A DNA stretch of 47,577 nt from CAVRZR01 sp964354215 (GTDB lineage Bacteria > Actinomycetota > Coriobacteriia > Anaerosomatales > CAVRZR01): the NCBI GenBank assembly GCA_964354215.1, contig CAYGYT010000015.1, positions 1 to 47,577 on the forward strand, given 5' to 3'. Each line of letters begins with the position of its first letter. The stretch's first letter is position 1. Below the pieces are notes generated by a model. The model searched no databases. It was given only the letters and a program-made list of their open reading frames with translations, and had not been told where the DNA came from. The position numbers and the translations under genes are program-made. Of this stretch, positions 26,451 to 34,004 are shown in pieces.

Positions 26451-27215
26451 ATGCTGATGAAGCGCGTCATCCCGTGCCTGGACGTGCACGAGGGCCGCGT
26501 CGTGAAAGGCGTGAATTTCGTCAACCTCCGCGACGCGGGCGACCCGGTCGAGCTCGCGGCGGTCTACGATCGCGAGGGCGCCGACGAGCTTGTCTTCCTC
26601 GACATCACGGCCACCCACGAGGAGCGTCCCTACATGCTCGACGTTGCTACGCGGACCGCCGAGGAGGTCTTCATTCCCTACACGGTTGGCGGCGGGATGC
26701 GGAGCGCCGCGGACATCCGGGCGATGCTTGCCGCAGGCTGCGACAAGACGTCGATCAACTCGGCGGCGGTGAACGATCCGTCGCTCATCACCCAGACCGC
26801 GCAGATTTACGGGTCTCAGTGCATCGTCGTGGCAATCGACGCGCGCCGCGTGAAGGGTCGCGGCGACACCTGGGAGGTCTACGTCGCCGGGGGTCGCACG
26901 CCTACGGGCATCGATGCGGTGCAGTGGGCCGAAGAGGCAGAGCGGCGGGGCGCCGGAGAGATCCTGCTCACCAGCATGGACCGCGATGGCACCAAGGACG
27001 GCTTCGACATCCCGCTGACTCGTGCGATCACGCGAGCGGTGAACATCCCCGTCATCGCGAGCGGGGGAGCGGGCGAGCTCGAGCACTTCGCCGAGGCGGT
27101 CATCGAGGCCGACGCCGATGCCTTGCTCGCGGCGAGTGTCTTCCACTTCGGCGAGTTCTCAATACGCGAGGTCAAAGAATCGATGGCGTCGCACGGGGTG
27201 CCGGTGCGACTGTAG
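26451..27215 (+). CDS. hisF: Imidazole glycerol phosphate synthase, cyclase subunit
   Basis: A 254-residue TIM barrel. It starts MLMKRVIPCLDVHEGRVVKG with the catalytic aspartate at residue 11, has FLDITATHEERPYML, VGGGMRSAADIRAMLAAGCD, and the second catalytic aspartate in LLTSMDRDGTKDGFD near residue 132. ASGGAGELEHFAEAV is the C-terminal phosphate site. It joins ammonia from HisH to PRFAR, giving imidazole-glycerol phosphate and AICAR. It starts two bases after the hisA stop. It is the last his gene before the toxin-antitoxin pair that interrupts the operon. Confidence 0.97.
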   Translation: MLMKRVIPCLDVHEGRVVKGVNFVNLRDAGDPVELAAVYDREGADELVFLDITATHEERPYMLDVATRTAEEVFIPYTVGGGMRSAADIRAMLAAGCDKTSINSAAVNDPSLITQTAQIYGSQCIVVAIDARRVKGRGDTWEVYVAGGRTPTGIDAVQWAEEAERRGAGEILLTSMDRDGTKDGFDIPLTRAITRAVNIPVIASGGAGELEHFAEAVIEADADALLAASVFHFGEFSIREVKESMASHGVPVRL

Positions 27216-27242
27216 CGGGGACGCACCCTCGCCCTCATCGTC

Positions 27243-27298
27243 TTGCGGGCACTCCTTGCATCATGTGATAAGTAAGGAGTAGCATCACAAGTAAGGAA
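27243..27298 (+). promoter_or_regulatory. Promoter and repeat operator of the AbrB/PIN module
   Basis: TTGCGG 27243-27248 and TGATAA 27266-27271 are spaced 17 bases apart, a plausible promoter. AAGTAAGGA occurs at 27270-27278 and again at 27290-27298, exactly 20 bases later, which places both copies on one DNA face just after the -10. ACTCCTT 27251-27257 is also complementary to AAGGAGT 27274-27280. Such sites fit autoregulation by the AbrB-type antitoxin, but this is inferred. Confidence 0.55.
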
Positions 27299-27330
27299 TC
27301 GTCCGAACGGCCCTGCTCGCGGAGGTCACT

Positions 27331-27690
27331 GTGGAAGCGCGTGCGAAGGTCACTTCAAAGGGGCAGGTCACGATACCCGTCGAGGTCCGGCGTGAACTCG
27401 GCGTGCAGGAAGGCGACACGCTGGTCTTCGAGGTCGCAGGACACTACGCCACCATCCATCGCAAGCGGCCGATCGCCGAGGTGGTCGCCGAGCTTCAGGA
27501 GCGATACCCGAAGCTCCTCCACCCGCGTCCGATCACGAACCGTCAGGCGATCGAGGAGTACTTCGACGAGGAGTACGAGGAGCGGATGGGGCCGACGCTG
27601 TATGTCGGCCAGCCGGACGGCAGCATCAAGACGTACGGCGAGCCGGACCCCGATTTCGAGCCCGCGGAGCCCGCCGGTGAAGATCGCTGA
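27331..27690 (+). CDS. AbrB/SpoVT-family antitoxin
   Basis: A 119-residue protein whose first 45 residues form a swapped-hairpin AbrB DNA-binding domain: AKVTSKGQVTIPVEVRRELG, then VQEGDTLVFEV. The C-terminal part is acidic and proline-rich (for example EEYFDEEYEERMG and EPDPDFEPAEPAGE), as in disordered toxin-neutralising tails. The GTG at 27331 follows GGAGG. Its last 14 bases overlap the PIN toxin gene, the normal arrangement of a VapBC-like pair. It likely binds the repeats at 27270-27298 and inhibits the PIN protein. Length is above the usual 75-90 residues because of the long tail. Confidence 0.87.
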   Translation: MEARAKVTSKGQVTIPVEVRRELGVQEGDTLVFEVAGHYATIHRKRPIAEVVAELQERYPKLLHPRPITNRQAIEEYFDEEYEERMGPTLYVGQPDGSIKTYGEPDPDFEPAEPAGEDR

Positions 27691-28084
27691 CACCAACGTC
27701 ATCGTCGGCATGGCGACCGGTATGACCCAGGCCCAGCGGGACTTCGTCGGCCCGACGCTCGCCGAGGCCGAGCAGACCGAGCAACCGGTTGTTGTGCCGG
27801 AAAGCTTGTTCGTCGAGGCGGAATGGGTGCTCAGACGACGCTACGGCCTGGCGCGACGCGAGATCGCGGGTGTCCTTCAAGGCTTGTTCGACTCGGCGCC
27901 ATTCGAGGCGTGGGACCCGCCGCTTGCGACGTTCGCGCTGAGGATCATGGCCGAGGAGCCGCGGCTCGATCTCGCGGACTGCTTGCTCGCTGCACGACAC
28001 GTCCTGGGCGAAGGCGAGATCGTCACCTTCGACAGGCTGCTCGCCCGAACGATCGAGCGTCAGCGCTCCGGCCACGACAGGTAG
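27677..28084 (+). CDS. PIN-domain ribonuclease toxin (VapC-like)
   Basis: A 135-residue PIN-domain protein. The four conserved acidic positions are visible: Asp in KIADTNVIVG (residue 5), Glu in ESLFVEAEWVLRR, Asp in LDLADCLLAARH, and Asp in IVTFDRLLAR. These form the Mg2+ site that cleaves RNA in VapC toxins. The start is GTG at 27677, which overlaps the antitoxin gene by 14 bases and has GGAG upstream; an ATG is not available near the conserved N-terminus. It stands between hisF and hisIE, an unusual location for a toxin. Catalytic residues are intact, so it is presumably active. Confidence 0.87.
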   Translation: MKIADTNVIVGMATGMTQAQRDFVGPTLAEAEQTEQPVVVPESLFVEAEWVLRRRYGLARREIAGVLQGLFDSAPFEAWDPPLATFALRIMAEEPRLDLADCLLAARHVLGEGEIVTFDRLLARTIERQRSGHDR

Positions 28085-28123
28085 ACTGCCACAGGGCACA
28101 CATCGACCGAAGGGGTTCCGACC

Positions 28124-28831
28124 ATGGATCGCGAACGCGACCTGCTCGGCATCGAGGACTTGAAGTACGACGAAGCCGGACTCATCCCGGCAGTCGTTCA
28201 GGACGCTGCCACGGGTGACGTGCTGATGGTCGCGTACATGAACGCCGAGTCGCTCGCGAAGACGCTCGAGACGGGCAAGACGTGGTTCTGGAGCCGCTCC
28301 CGCCAGAAGTACTGGATGAAGGGGGAGAGCAGCGGTCACATGCAGGACGTGCATGAAGTCCGGTACGACTGCGATGCGGACTGCCTGCTCGTGCGGGTCA
28401 CACAGCACGGGCCGGGCGCATGCCACACCAACGAGCGCTCATGCTTCTATCGCAGGCTCTACCCGGCGCCCGTTTCCCTGGCCCACAGGATTCCGGGAAC
28501 GCTGGAGGCGACCACCACGGCGTCTGAGCCGCCGGCCAGCGCCCCGGCGCTCGGCGAGGTGCTCGACGACCTCTTCGGCGTGCTCGAGGCGCGCAAACGC
28601 GAGATGCCCGAGGGGAGCTACACCGCGAAGCTCCTCGGCGGGCCGCTTGACTCGCTCCTCAAGAAGATCGCCGAGGAGTCCGGCGAAGTGATCATGGCTG
28701 CCAAAGACGGCGACAACGCTCACCTGCGCTACGAGATCGGCGACCTCGTGTACCACCTGCTCGTGGTCATGGTGCGCCAGGGTCTCACGCTCGACGAACT
28801 CGCGGTCGAACTCGAGGGCAGGCGCCGGTAA
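28124..28831 (+). CDS. hisIE: Bifunctional phosphoribosyl-AMP cyclohydrolase / phosphoribosyl-ATP pyrophosphatase
   Basis: A 235-residue fusion. The HisI domain (about 1-120) has GDVLMVAYMNAESLAKTLET, FWSRSRQKYWMKGE, and the metal site in YDCDADCLLVRVTQHGPGAC. A linker rich in Ala, Thr and Pro follows, then HisE from about 142, with EGSYTAKLLGG, KIAEESGEVIMAAKDGD and YEIGDLVYHLLVVM carrying the acidic metal ligands. It performs steps two and three of histidine synthesis. It resumes the his gene set 39 bases after the PIN toxin and directly precedes the M48-like gene. The ATG follows GAAGGGG. Confidence 0.95.
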   Translation: MDRERDLLGIEDLKYDEAGLIPAVVQDAATGDVLMVAYMNAESLAKTLETGKTWFWSRSRQKYWMKGESSGHMQDVHEVRYDCDADCLLVRVTQHGPGACHTNERSCFYRRLYPAPVSLAHRIPGTLEATTTASEPPASAPALGEVLDDLFGVLEARKREMPEGSYTAKLLGGPLDSLLKKIAEESGEVIMAAKDGDNAHLRYEIGDLVYHLLVVMVRQGLTLDELAVELEGRRR

Positions 28832-29950
28832 GTGAGTCCCGCCGAGGACATCCGCCCGCCCCAGGTCCGGCTCGGGCCTGCGCACAAGCGCATGGAGCCG
28901 CTCTGGGACCGGGTCGACCGGAATCGCTTCAAGCTCGCGCTCACCGTCCTGGTGTTCGTGCTCGGCACGGTGATCGGCCTCGACGCCGTCTTGGCCCTTC
29001 TGGGACTTCCCTTCTTGTTCTTCGCCACGCTGAACGGCACCCAGGCCCAGGCGGCGGCGCTACTCGGAACCGTTCTCGCGTGGGCGAGCGGAATCGCCGC
29101 GGTTCTCGCGCTCGCGTGGACCGGCGTCGGACTCTCGCGCTCGGAGCGGTGGCTCCTTCGCCGCCTTGGGGCCACCATCGTGCCGAAGGGCGACGAGCTG
29201 CCCGCGAAGCACGCTCTCAAGGACATGGCACTAGCGGCAGGGATCACGCCGGCGCCCGCATTCTACGTGCTCGAGACCGGGAACGTGAATGCCTTCGTGT
29301 TTGCCGCGTCGCGCCGAAGGCCGGTGGTTGGAGTCACGCGCGGCTTTCTCGATCGGCTCTCCGCCGAGGAGGAGCGGGCCGTGTTCGCCAACCTCGTCGC
29401 CCGTCTCCGCTCTGGAGACACCATCTACGCTACGGGCGTGACCGCTCTCACGCGTCCGCTCTGGTACGTGCGAGACAGTCAGCTGCGCGCTTCCGCGGAA
29501 GAGGACTCGGCGATCATGCTCGGCGGACGCCCCGCGTCCCGCGAGGCGGCGGCCCAAGACGCGGAGGGACCTCTCGGCTGGTTCTTCATCGTGGCCGCGG
29601 TGTTCGTCGCCGTGACCGAGATCGCCGCGTTTGGATCACGCCACGCGCAGCTTCGGCAGGCTGAGGTGGCCGACGCAGAGGGGATGCTGCTCCTCAAAGA
29701 GCCGAAGGCGATGCTCTCGGCGCTTGAGATGTGCATCCGCTTCAACAACTTCGTCCCGACGGCGGGACCCGCGTTCGCGCAGCTGTTCTACTGCTGGACG
29801 GGGGATGCGACGAGCGACGAGGAGGATCCCGAGTGGCAGCGCGTCATTAGGTTGCGGGAGGTGCTGGGAGTGGAGGGACTACCTCCGGAGGTGACACCGA
29901 ACTTCCCGCAGATGGTGGTGGCGCCGCCACCACCGCGCCTGGAGGACTAG
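28832..29950 (+). CDS. M48-like membrane protein lacking zinc ligands
   Basis: A 372-residue protein with two N-terminal membrane helices (about 35-62 and 72-97) and one near 250. The middle resembles M48 (HtpX/Ste24-like) peptidases: NVNAFVFAASRRRPVVGVTR, then GFLDRLSAEEERAVFANLVA. In the family the last segment normally ends in HELGH; here it reads NLVAR, so both zinc histidines and the catalytic glutamate are gone. Further on, the EAD motif is replaced by VADAEGMLLL. It is therefore probably not a protease, perhaps a regulatory or chaperone-like pseudoenzyme. The GTG at 28832 abuts the hisIE stop. Confidence 0.75.
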   Translation: MSPAEDIRPPQVRLGPAHKRMEPLWDRVDRNRFKLALTVLVFVLGTVIGLDAVLALLGLPFLFFATLNGTQAQAAALLGTVLAWASGIAAVLALAWTGVGLSRSERWLLRRLGATIVPKGDELPAKHALKDMALAAGITPAPAFYVLETGNVNAFVFAASRRRPVVGVTRGFLDRLSAEEERAVFANLVARLRSGDTIYATGVTALTRPLWYVRDSQLRASAEEDSAIMLGGRPASREAAAQDAEGPLGWFFIVAAVFVAVTEIAAFGSRHAQLRQAEVADAEGMLLLKEPKAMLSALEMCIRFNNFVPTAGPAFAQLFYCWTGDATSDEEDPEWQRVIRLREVLGVEGLPPEVTPNFPQMVVAPPPPRLED

Positions 29951-30081
29951 CGGGCGATTCGTATCTTGAAGCCCTGGCCGCCACACTCCGGGCACTTGGC
30001 GTTCAGCTCTTTACCGGCCGATGCCTGGATGCGCACCCACCGGTTTCCCTTGCAGCGCGGGCATGTCTCTTTGCGGACCAT
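29947..30081 (-). CDS. Small zinc-ribbon protein, 44 residues
   Basis: A 44-residue ORF, MVRKETCPRCKGNRWVRIQA and onward, with two CxxC pairs (CPRC at 7-10, CPEC near 31-34) followed by GGQGFK. The pattern resembles the DnaJ-type or rubredoxin-like CxxC zinc ribbons. The minus-strand start ATG at 30081 has AAGGAG seven bases upstream, which is strong support for translation. Its stop overlaps that of the convergent M48-like gene by three bases. No function is assigned; a small RNA- or protein-binding zinc finger is plausible. The size puts it below many annotation cut-offs. Confidence 0.75.
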   Translation of the reverse strand: MVRKETCPRCKGNRWVRIQASAGKELNAKCPECGGQGFKIRIAR

Positions 30082-30286
30082 CCGGTTGCTCCTTCACGAC
30101 CCCGCTTCGCGGGACCGGTCGCAGTTACCGTGAAATCGGCACTTCGAGAGCAACGCTTGAGCCAAGCTTACGAAGACTGAACGACCTCGGCAAATCATAA
30201 AACCTCGAAAGCCGCGCTGTAAAGGCCCTCCCTGACGGCGCAACACTCGCGCAACATGCGCGTTCGCGCCGAACGCATGCCTTCTC

Positions 30287-30316
30287 TTGCGCGACGATCG
30301 GGGAGGCGTGTACAGT
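30287..30316 (+). promoter_or_regulatory. Probable promoter of the trp T-box transcript
   Basis: TTGCGC 30287-30292 and TACAGT 30311-30316 lie 18 bases apart, just ahead of the T-box leader. They are imperfect but in the expected place. Transcription would start near 30323. Confidence 0.5.
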
Positions 30317-30337
30317 ACGCCGTAATCGAACATGCGC

Positions 30338-30650
30338 GCCTGTGACGGGGAGGAGTACCCCGCCCGCAAAGCCTAGAGAGTCGGGGATGGTGGAAACCCG
30401 ACGTGAGCGGTCGGAGGGAATGGGCCCCTGAGGCTCCGGAGCAAAGGCCTCACGGCTGACTAGTTCCGGCGGATCCCCACCGATACAAGGGGCCGGGTAT
30501 ACGGAGTACGAAGCACCGCTCCGGCACGAAACAGGCTGCCGAGGACTCCCGTACCGTCAGGATAAGTGGGCTCGCCGCTCCGTCGGTGAGTCAACAAGGG
30601 TGGCACCGCGAGAAGACCTCTCGTCCCTTGAGGATGAGGGGTTTTTGCGT
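30338..30650 (+). promoter_or_regulatory. T-box riboswitch responding to tRNA-Trp, upstream of trpE
   Basis: The leader has all the main T-box parts. AGGAGTA at the 5' side of stem I is followed by AGAGAG and GGTGGAAACC at 30378-30398. The specifier region reads GAATGG, with UGG (Trp) at 30421-30423 right after the loop-E GAA. GGGTGGCACCGCG at 30598-30610 is the T-box sequence, with TGGC pairing to the acceptor end of a tRNA with discriminator G, as tRNA-Trp has. An intrinsic terminator follows. Uncharged tRNA-Trp is expected to stabilise the antiterminator and allow trp expression. Confidence 0.93.
30617..30646 (+). terminator. Intrinsic terminator within the trp T-box
   Basis: CCTCTCGTCC (30617-30626) pairs with GGATGAGGGG (30632-30641), followed by TTTTT at 30642-30646. 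The 5' arm overlaps the pairing partner of the AAGGG of the antiterminator. It is the switching element of the T-box. Confidence 0.9.
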
Positions 30651-30741
30651 TTCCTGGGATCTTCCGCGACTACGGCGGGCAGGGTCGCGAGGCTATCAAA
30701 AGGCGCGCGGCGCACATGAGCCGAGCGAGGAGTGTGATCGA

Positions 30742-32247
30742 GTGATCGTGCCAACGAGAGACGAGTTCGTGAGACTGGCGAAGGACCACGACGTGGTGCC
30801 GGTCGCACGCGAGGTGTACGCGGACCTCGCGACTCCCATCAGCGCCTTCATGGCGCTTGCGCAAGGCGCCGAGCACGCCTTCCTGCTCGAGAGTGTGACG
30901 GGTGGGGAGCGGTTGGGGCGCTACAGCTTCCTCGGCGTGGGCGACCGTGAGGTCGTAACGGCGCGGGGAAGCGACGTGGTGGTCGAGAACGGCGGCGTCA
31001 CCGGCGAGCGAGCGAAAGACCCGCTCGAGGTCGTGCGGCGCCGCCTTGCCGCTGGCCGTGTAGCGCGCGTGCCCGGACTGCCGCTCTTCGTTGGCGGAGC
31101 GGTCGGATACGTGGGCTACGAGTCGGTGGCCGGTTTCGAGAAGGTCGAGCGTCACGAGACCGACGAGCTCGACGTGCCGGACCTGGCCTTCATGTTTGCC
31201 GACGTCGTGGTCGCGTTCGATCACGCCCGCCGCGTCATGCAGGTTATCGCGCCGGTCCGGCCGGGCGGAGCGCCGGAGCTTGCGTACGACCGGGCGCTCG
31301 GCCGTATCGACACCTACCTGCGCCGGATCGATGCGGGCCCCGGCGGCGTGGAGCTCGGCGCGGTCGGCGTGACATCGGACGTGCCGCTTGAGGCGCATAC
31401 CTCGAAGGAGGAGTTCATCGACGCGGTCGAGAAGGCGCAGCGCTACATCGCAGCAGGCGACATCTTCCAGGTCGTGCTTTCGCAGCGGTTCTCGGCGCCT
31501 TACGAAGGCGACGCCCTCGACCTCTACCGCGTACTTCGTGCGGTGAATCCGAGCCCGTACATGTTCTACCTGCGGACTCGGGACGTGACGCTCGTGGGCT
31601 CGAGCCCCGAGCCGCTCGTTCGGGTCGAAGGCGACGAGGTACTCACCCGGCCGCTTGCCGGAACGCGCCCTCGGGGTACGGATCACGCGGAGGACGGCCG
31701 GCTGCGTGCTGAGCTTCTGGCCGACGAGAAGGAGCGCGCCGAGCATGTCATGCTCGTCGACCTCGGCCGCAACGACCTCGGCCGCGTCTCGGCCCCCGGA
31801 ACGGTGAGCGTGGACGAGCTCATGGAGGTCGAGTACTACAGCCACGTGATGCACATCGTGTCGAACGTCACGGGCAGGCTCGCTCCCGGCAAGGACGCGT
31901 TCGACGCGCTGAGAGCGACGTTCCCGGCCGGAACCGTCTCAGGCGCGCCCAAGGTTCGTGCCATGGAGATCATCCGCGAGCTCGAACCCGCGGCCAGAGG
32001 GCCCTACGCCGGGACCGTGGGCTACGTCGGCTTGGACGGCGCGATGGACATGTGCATCACGATCCGCACGTTCACGATCGCGAACGGGCGCGCTTACCTG
32101 CAGTCCGGCGCCGGCATCGTCGCCGACTCCGTTCCCGAGCGCGAGTACGACGAGTGCCTCTACAAGGCACGCGCTCTTCATCATGCGCTCGAACTCGCGG
32201 CGGGGATGCACACAGGTGAGGGCGTTGCGACGGGGGTGGTCGCATGA
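30742..32247 (+). CDS. trpE: Anthranilate synthase component I
   Basis: A 501-residue chorismate-utilising enzyme. The N-terminal feedback region has FLLESVTGGERLGRYSF, with the LLES motif at 48-51 that binds tryptophan in characterised TrpE proteins. The chorismate domain contains SPEPLVRVEGDEVLTRPLAG, the acidic ERAEHVMLVDLGRNDLG, and FPAGTVSGAPKVRAMEII. It makes anthranilate from chorismate, using ammonia from TrpG. The GTG at 30742 has GAGGAG nine bases upstream. It is the first gene after the T-box and overlaps trpGD by four bases. Both transcriptional (T-box) and allosteric control are thus expected. Confidence 0.96.
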   Translation: MIVPTRDEFVRLAKDHDVVPVAREVYADLATPISAFMALAQGAEHAFLLESVTGGERLGRYSFLGVGDREVVTARGSDVVVENGGVTGERAKDPLEVVRRRLAAGRVARVPGLPLFVGGAVGYVGYESVAGFEKVERHETDELDVPDLAFMFADVVVAFDHARRVMQVIAPVRPGGAPELAYDRALGRIDTYLRRIDAGPGGVELGAVGVTSDVPLEAHTSKEEFIDAVEKAQRYIAAGDIFQVVLSQRFSAPYEGDALDLYRVLRAVNPSPYMFYLRTRDVTLVGSSPEPLVRVEGDEVLTRPLAGTRPRGTDHAEDGRLRAELLADEKERAEHVMLVDLGRNDLGRVSAPGTVSVDELMEVEYYSHVMHIVSNVTGRLAPGKDAFDALRATFPAGTVSGAPKVRAMEIIRELEPAARGPYAGTVGYVGLDGAMDMCITIRTFTIANGRAYLQSGAGIVADSVPEREYDECLYKARALHHALELAAGMHTGEGVATGVVA

Positions 32248-34004
32248 TCCTCGTCATCGACAACTACGACTCATTCACCTACAACCTCGTGCAGTTGCTC
32301 GCGGCGCTTGGCGCGGACGTTGAAGTCAAGCGCAACGATGAGGTCTCTGCCGAAGAAGCGCTGGCTAAGGGCCCGCGCGGAATCGTGATCTCGCCGGGAC
32401 CGGGAACGCCGGACGACGCCGGCGTCTCTCGAGACGTGATCAGGGCAGCAGCCAAGGCCGGCGTGCCGGTCCTGGGCGTCTGCCTCGGCCACCAGTGCGT
32501 CGCCGAGGTCTACGGCGCAACGGTGTGTCGTGCGCCGGTCCCCGTGCACGGCAAGACCGATGAGATCATCCACGACGGCCGTTTCCTGTTCGCAGGAGTC
32601 CCGAGTCCCTTCACCGCGACCCGCTACCACTCGCTGTGCGTGGCTGCCGACAGTGTCCCCGAGATGCTCGATGTGCAGGCCCACACCCCCGACGGCATCG
32701 TGATGGCGGTGCGCCATCGCGAGCTACCCCTGTTCGGCGTGCAGTTCCACCCTGAGAGCGTACTGACGCCGGAAGGCACGCGGCTGCTCGCGAGCTTCCT
32801 CGACGTGACGGGAGAGGTACCGCTCGGCGCCGACTCGAGCGGGGCGCCCGCCGCGGTCGCCGCCGCAGGCGGCTCATCGCGCGCTTCGGCGGGCATGGCC
32901 GACGTCACGAGCATTGGCGGGGCGATAGCGCGGGTCTCGACGGGCGGGTCTCTCACCGAGGACGAGGCACGGATCGTGATGGGCGCGATCATGGACGGCG
33001 AGGCGACGCCGGCGCAGATCAGTGCGCTCGTGGTGGGCATGCGCATGAAGGGCGAGACCGCCGACGAGATCGTCGGCTTTGCGCGGGCCATGCGCGACCG
33101 AGTCACGCCGGTACGACCCGCGATCGCTCGCTACATCGACACGTGCGGGACCGGCGGCGACGGCCTGCACACGTTCAACATCTCGACCACATCGGCATTC
33201 GTGGTGGCGGGCGCGGGCGTCGCAGTCGCCAAGCACGGCAACCGCGCGGTCTCGTCCTCGGCGGGAAGCGCCGATGTGCTCGAAGCGCTGGGCGTCGACG
33301 TGAGTCTCGGCGCCGCGGACATGGCTCGCTGCATCGACGAGTGTGGCATCGGCTTTCTGTTCGCGCCCACGCTGCACGCGAGCATGCGGCACGCAGCGGG
33401 GCCTCGCCGAGAGATCGGCATCCGCACCATCTTCAACATCCTCGGCCCGCTCACGAACCCGGCGGGTGCGAAGCGGCAGTTGCTCGGCGTGTACGATGCG
33501 CGGCTTGCGCCCATCATGGCCGAAGTCGCGGCGCGGCTCGGCGCCGAGCGGGTCCTCGTCGTGAACGGGCATCCGGGTATGGACGAGGTCTCGGTGAGCG
33601 GCCCCACGGCCGTCGCCGAGTTCGACGCGCAGGAGCCGGGAGACCCCACGAGCGACACCCGGGTGCGGACCTACGAGATCTCGCCCGAACAGGTGGGTAT
33701 CCCGCTTGCGAGTCTCGCGGATGTCGCCGGTGGCGATGCCGAGGAGAATGCGCACATCCTGCGAGCGGTCCTCGATGGCGAGCACGGTCCGAGGCGCAAC
33801 GTGACCTTGCTCAACGCGGCGGCGGCACTCGTTGCTGCCGGCGAGGTCGCGGATATGGCCGAAGGAATCGTCCGTGCGCGCGAGTCGATCGATTCGGGTC
33901 GTGCGCGAGACGTACTCGAAGCCTTGATCGCGTTGTCGGGGCGGCTCGCCGAAGCGGCGCGCGAGCGTGCGACACACGAGCAGGAAGCGCAGGCATCTGC
34001 GTGA
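32244..34004 (+). CDS. trpGD: Anthranilate synthase glutaminase / anthranilate phosphoribosyltransferase fusion
   Basis: A 586-residue fusion. The glutaminase domain (1-190) has VIDNYDSFTYNLVQLL, the nucleophile Cys80 in LGVCLGHQC, and His169/Glu171 in GVQFHPES. An Ala/Gly/Ser-rich linker covers about 195-220. TrpD follows, with CGTGGDGLHTFNISTTS at 301-317 for PRPP, KHGNRAVSSSAGSADVLEAL, and LGPLTNPAG. The protein supplies ammonia to TrpE and transfers phosphoribose to anthranilate. The same fusion order is known from enteric bacteria, but here trpE is separate. It overlaps both neighbours by a few bases. Confidence 0.96.
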   Translation: MILVIDNYDSFTYNLVQLLAALGADVEVKRNDEVSAEEALAKGPRGIVISPGPGTPDDAGVSRDVIRAAAKAGVPVLGVCLGHQCVAEVYGATVCRAPVPVHGKTDEIIHDGRFLFAGVPSPFTATRYHSLCVAADSVPEMLDVQAHTPDGIVMAVRHRELPLFGVQFHPESVLTPEGTRLLASFLDVTGEVPLGADSSGAPAAVAAAGGSSRASAGMADVTSIGGAIARVSTGGSLTEDEARIVMGAIMDGEATPAQISALVVGMRMKGETADEIVGFARAMRDRVTPVRPAIARYIDTCGTGGDGLHTFNISTTSAFVVAGAGVAVAKHGNRAVSSSAGSADVLEALGVDVSLGAADMARCIDECGIGFLFAPTLHASMRHAAGPRREIGIRTIFNILGPLTNPAGAKRQLLGVYDARLAPIMAEVAARLGAERVLVVNGHPGMDEVSVSGPTAVAEFDAQEPGDPTSDTRVRTYEISPEQVGIPLASLADVAGGDAEENAHILRAVLDGEHGPRRNVTLLNAAAALVAAGEVADMAEGIVRARESIDSGRARDVLEALIALSGRLAEAARERATHEQEAQASA

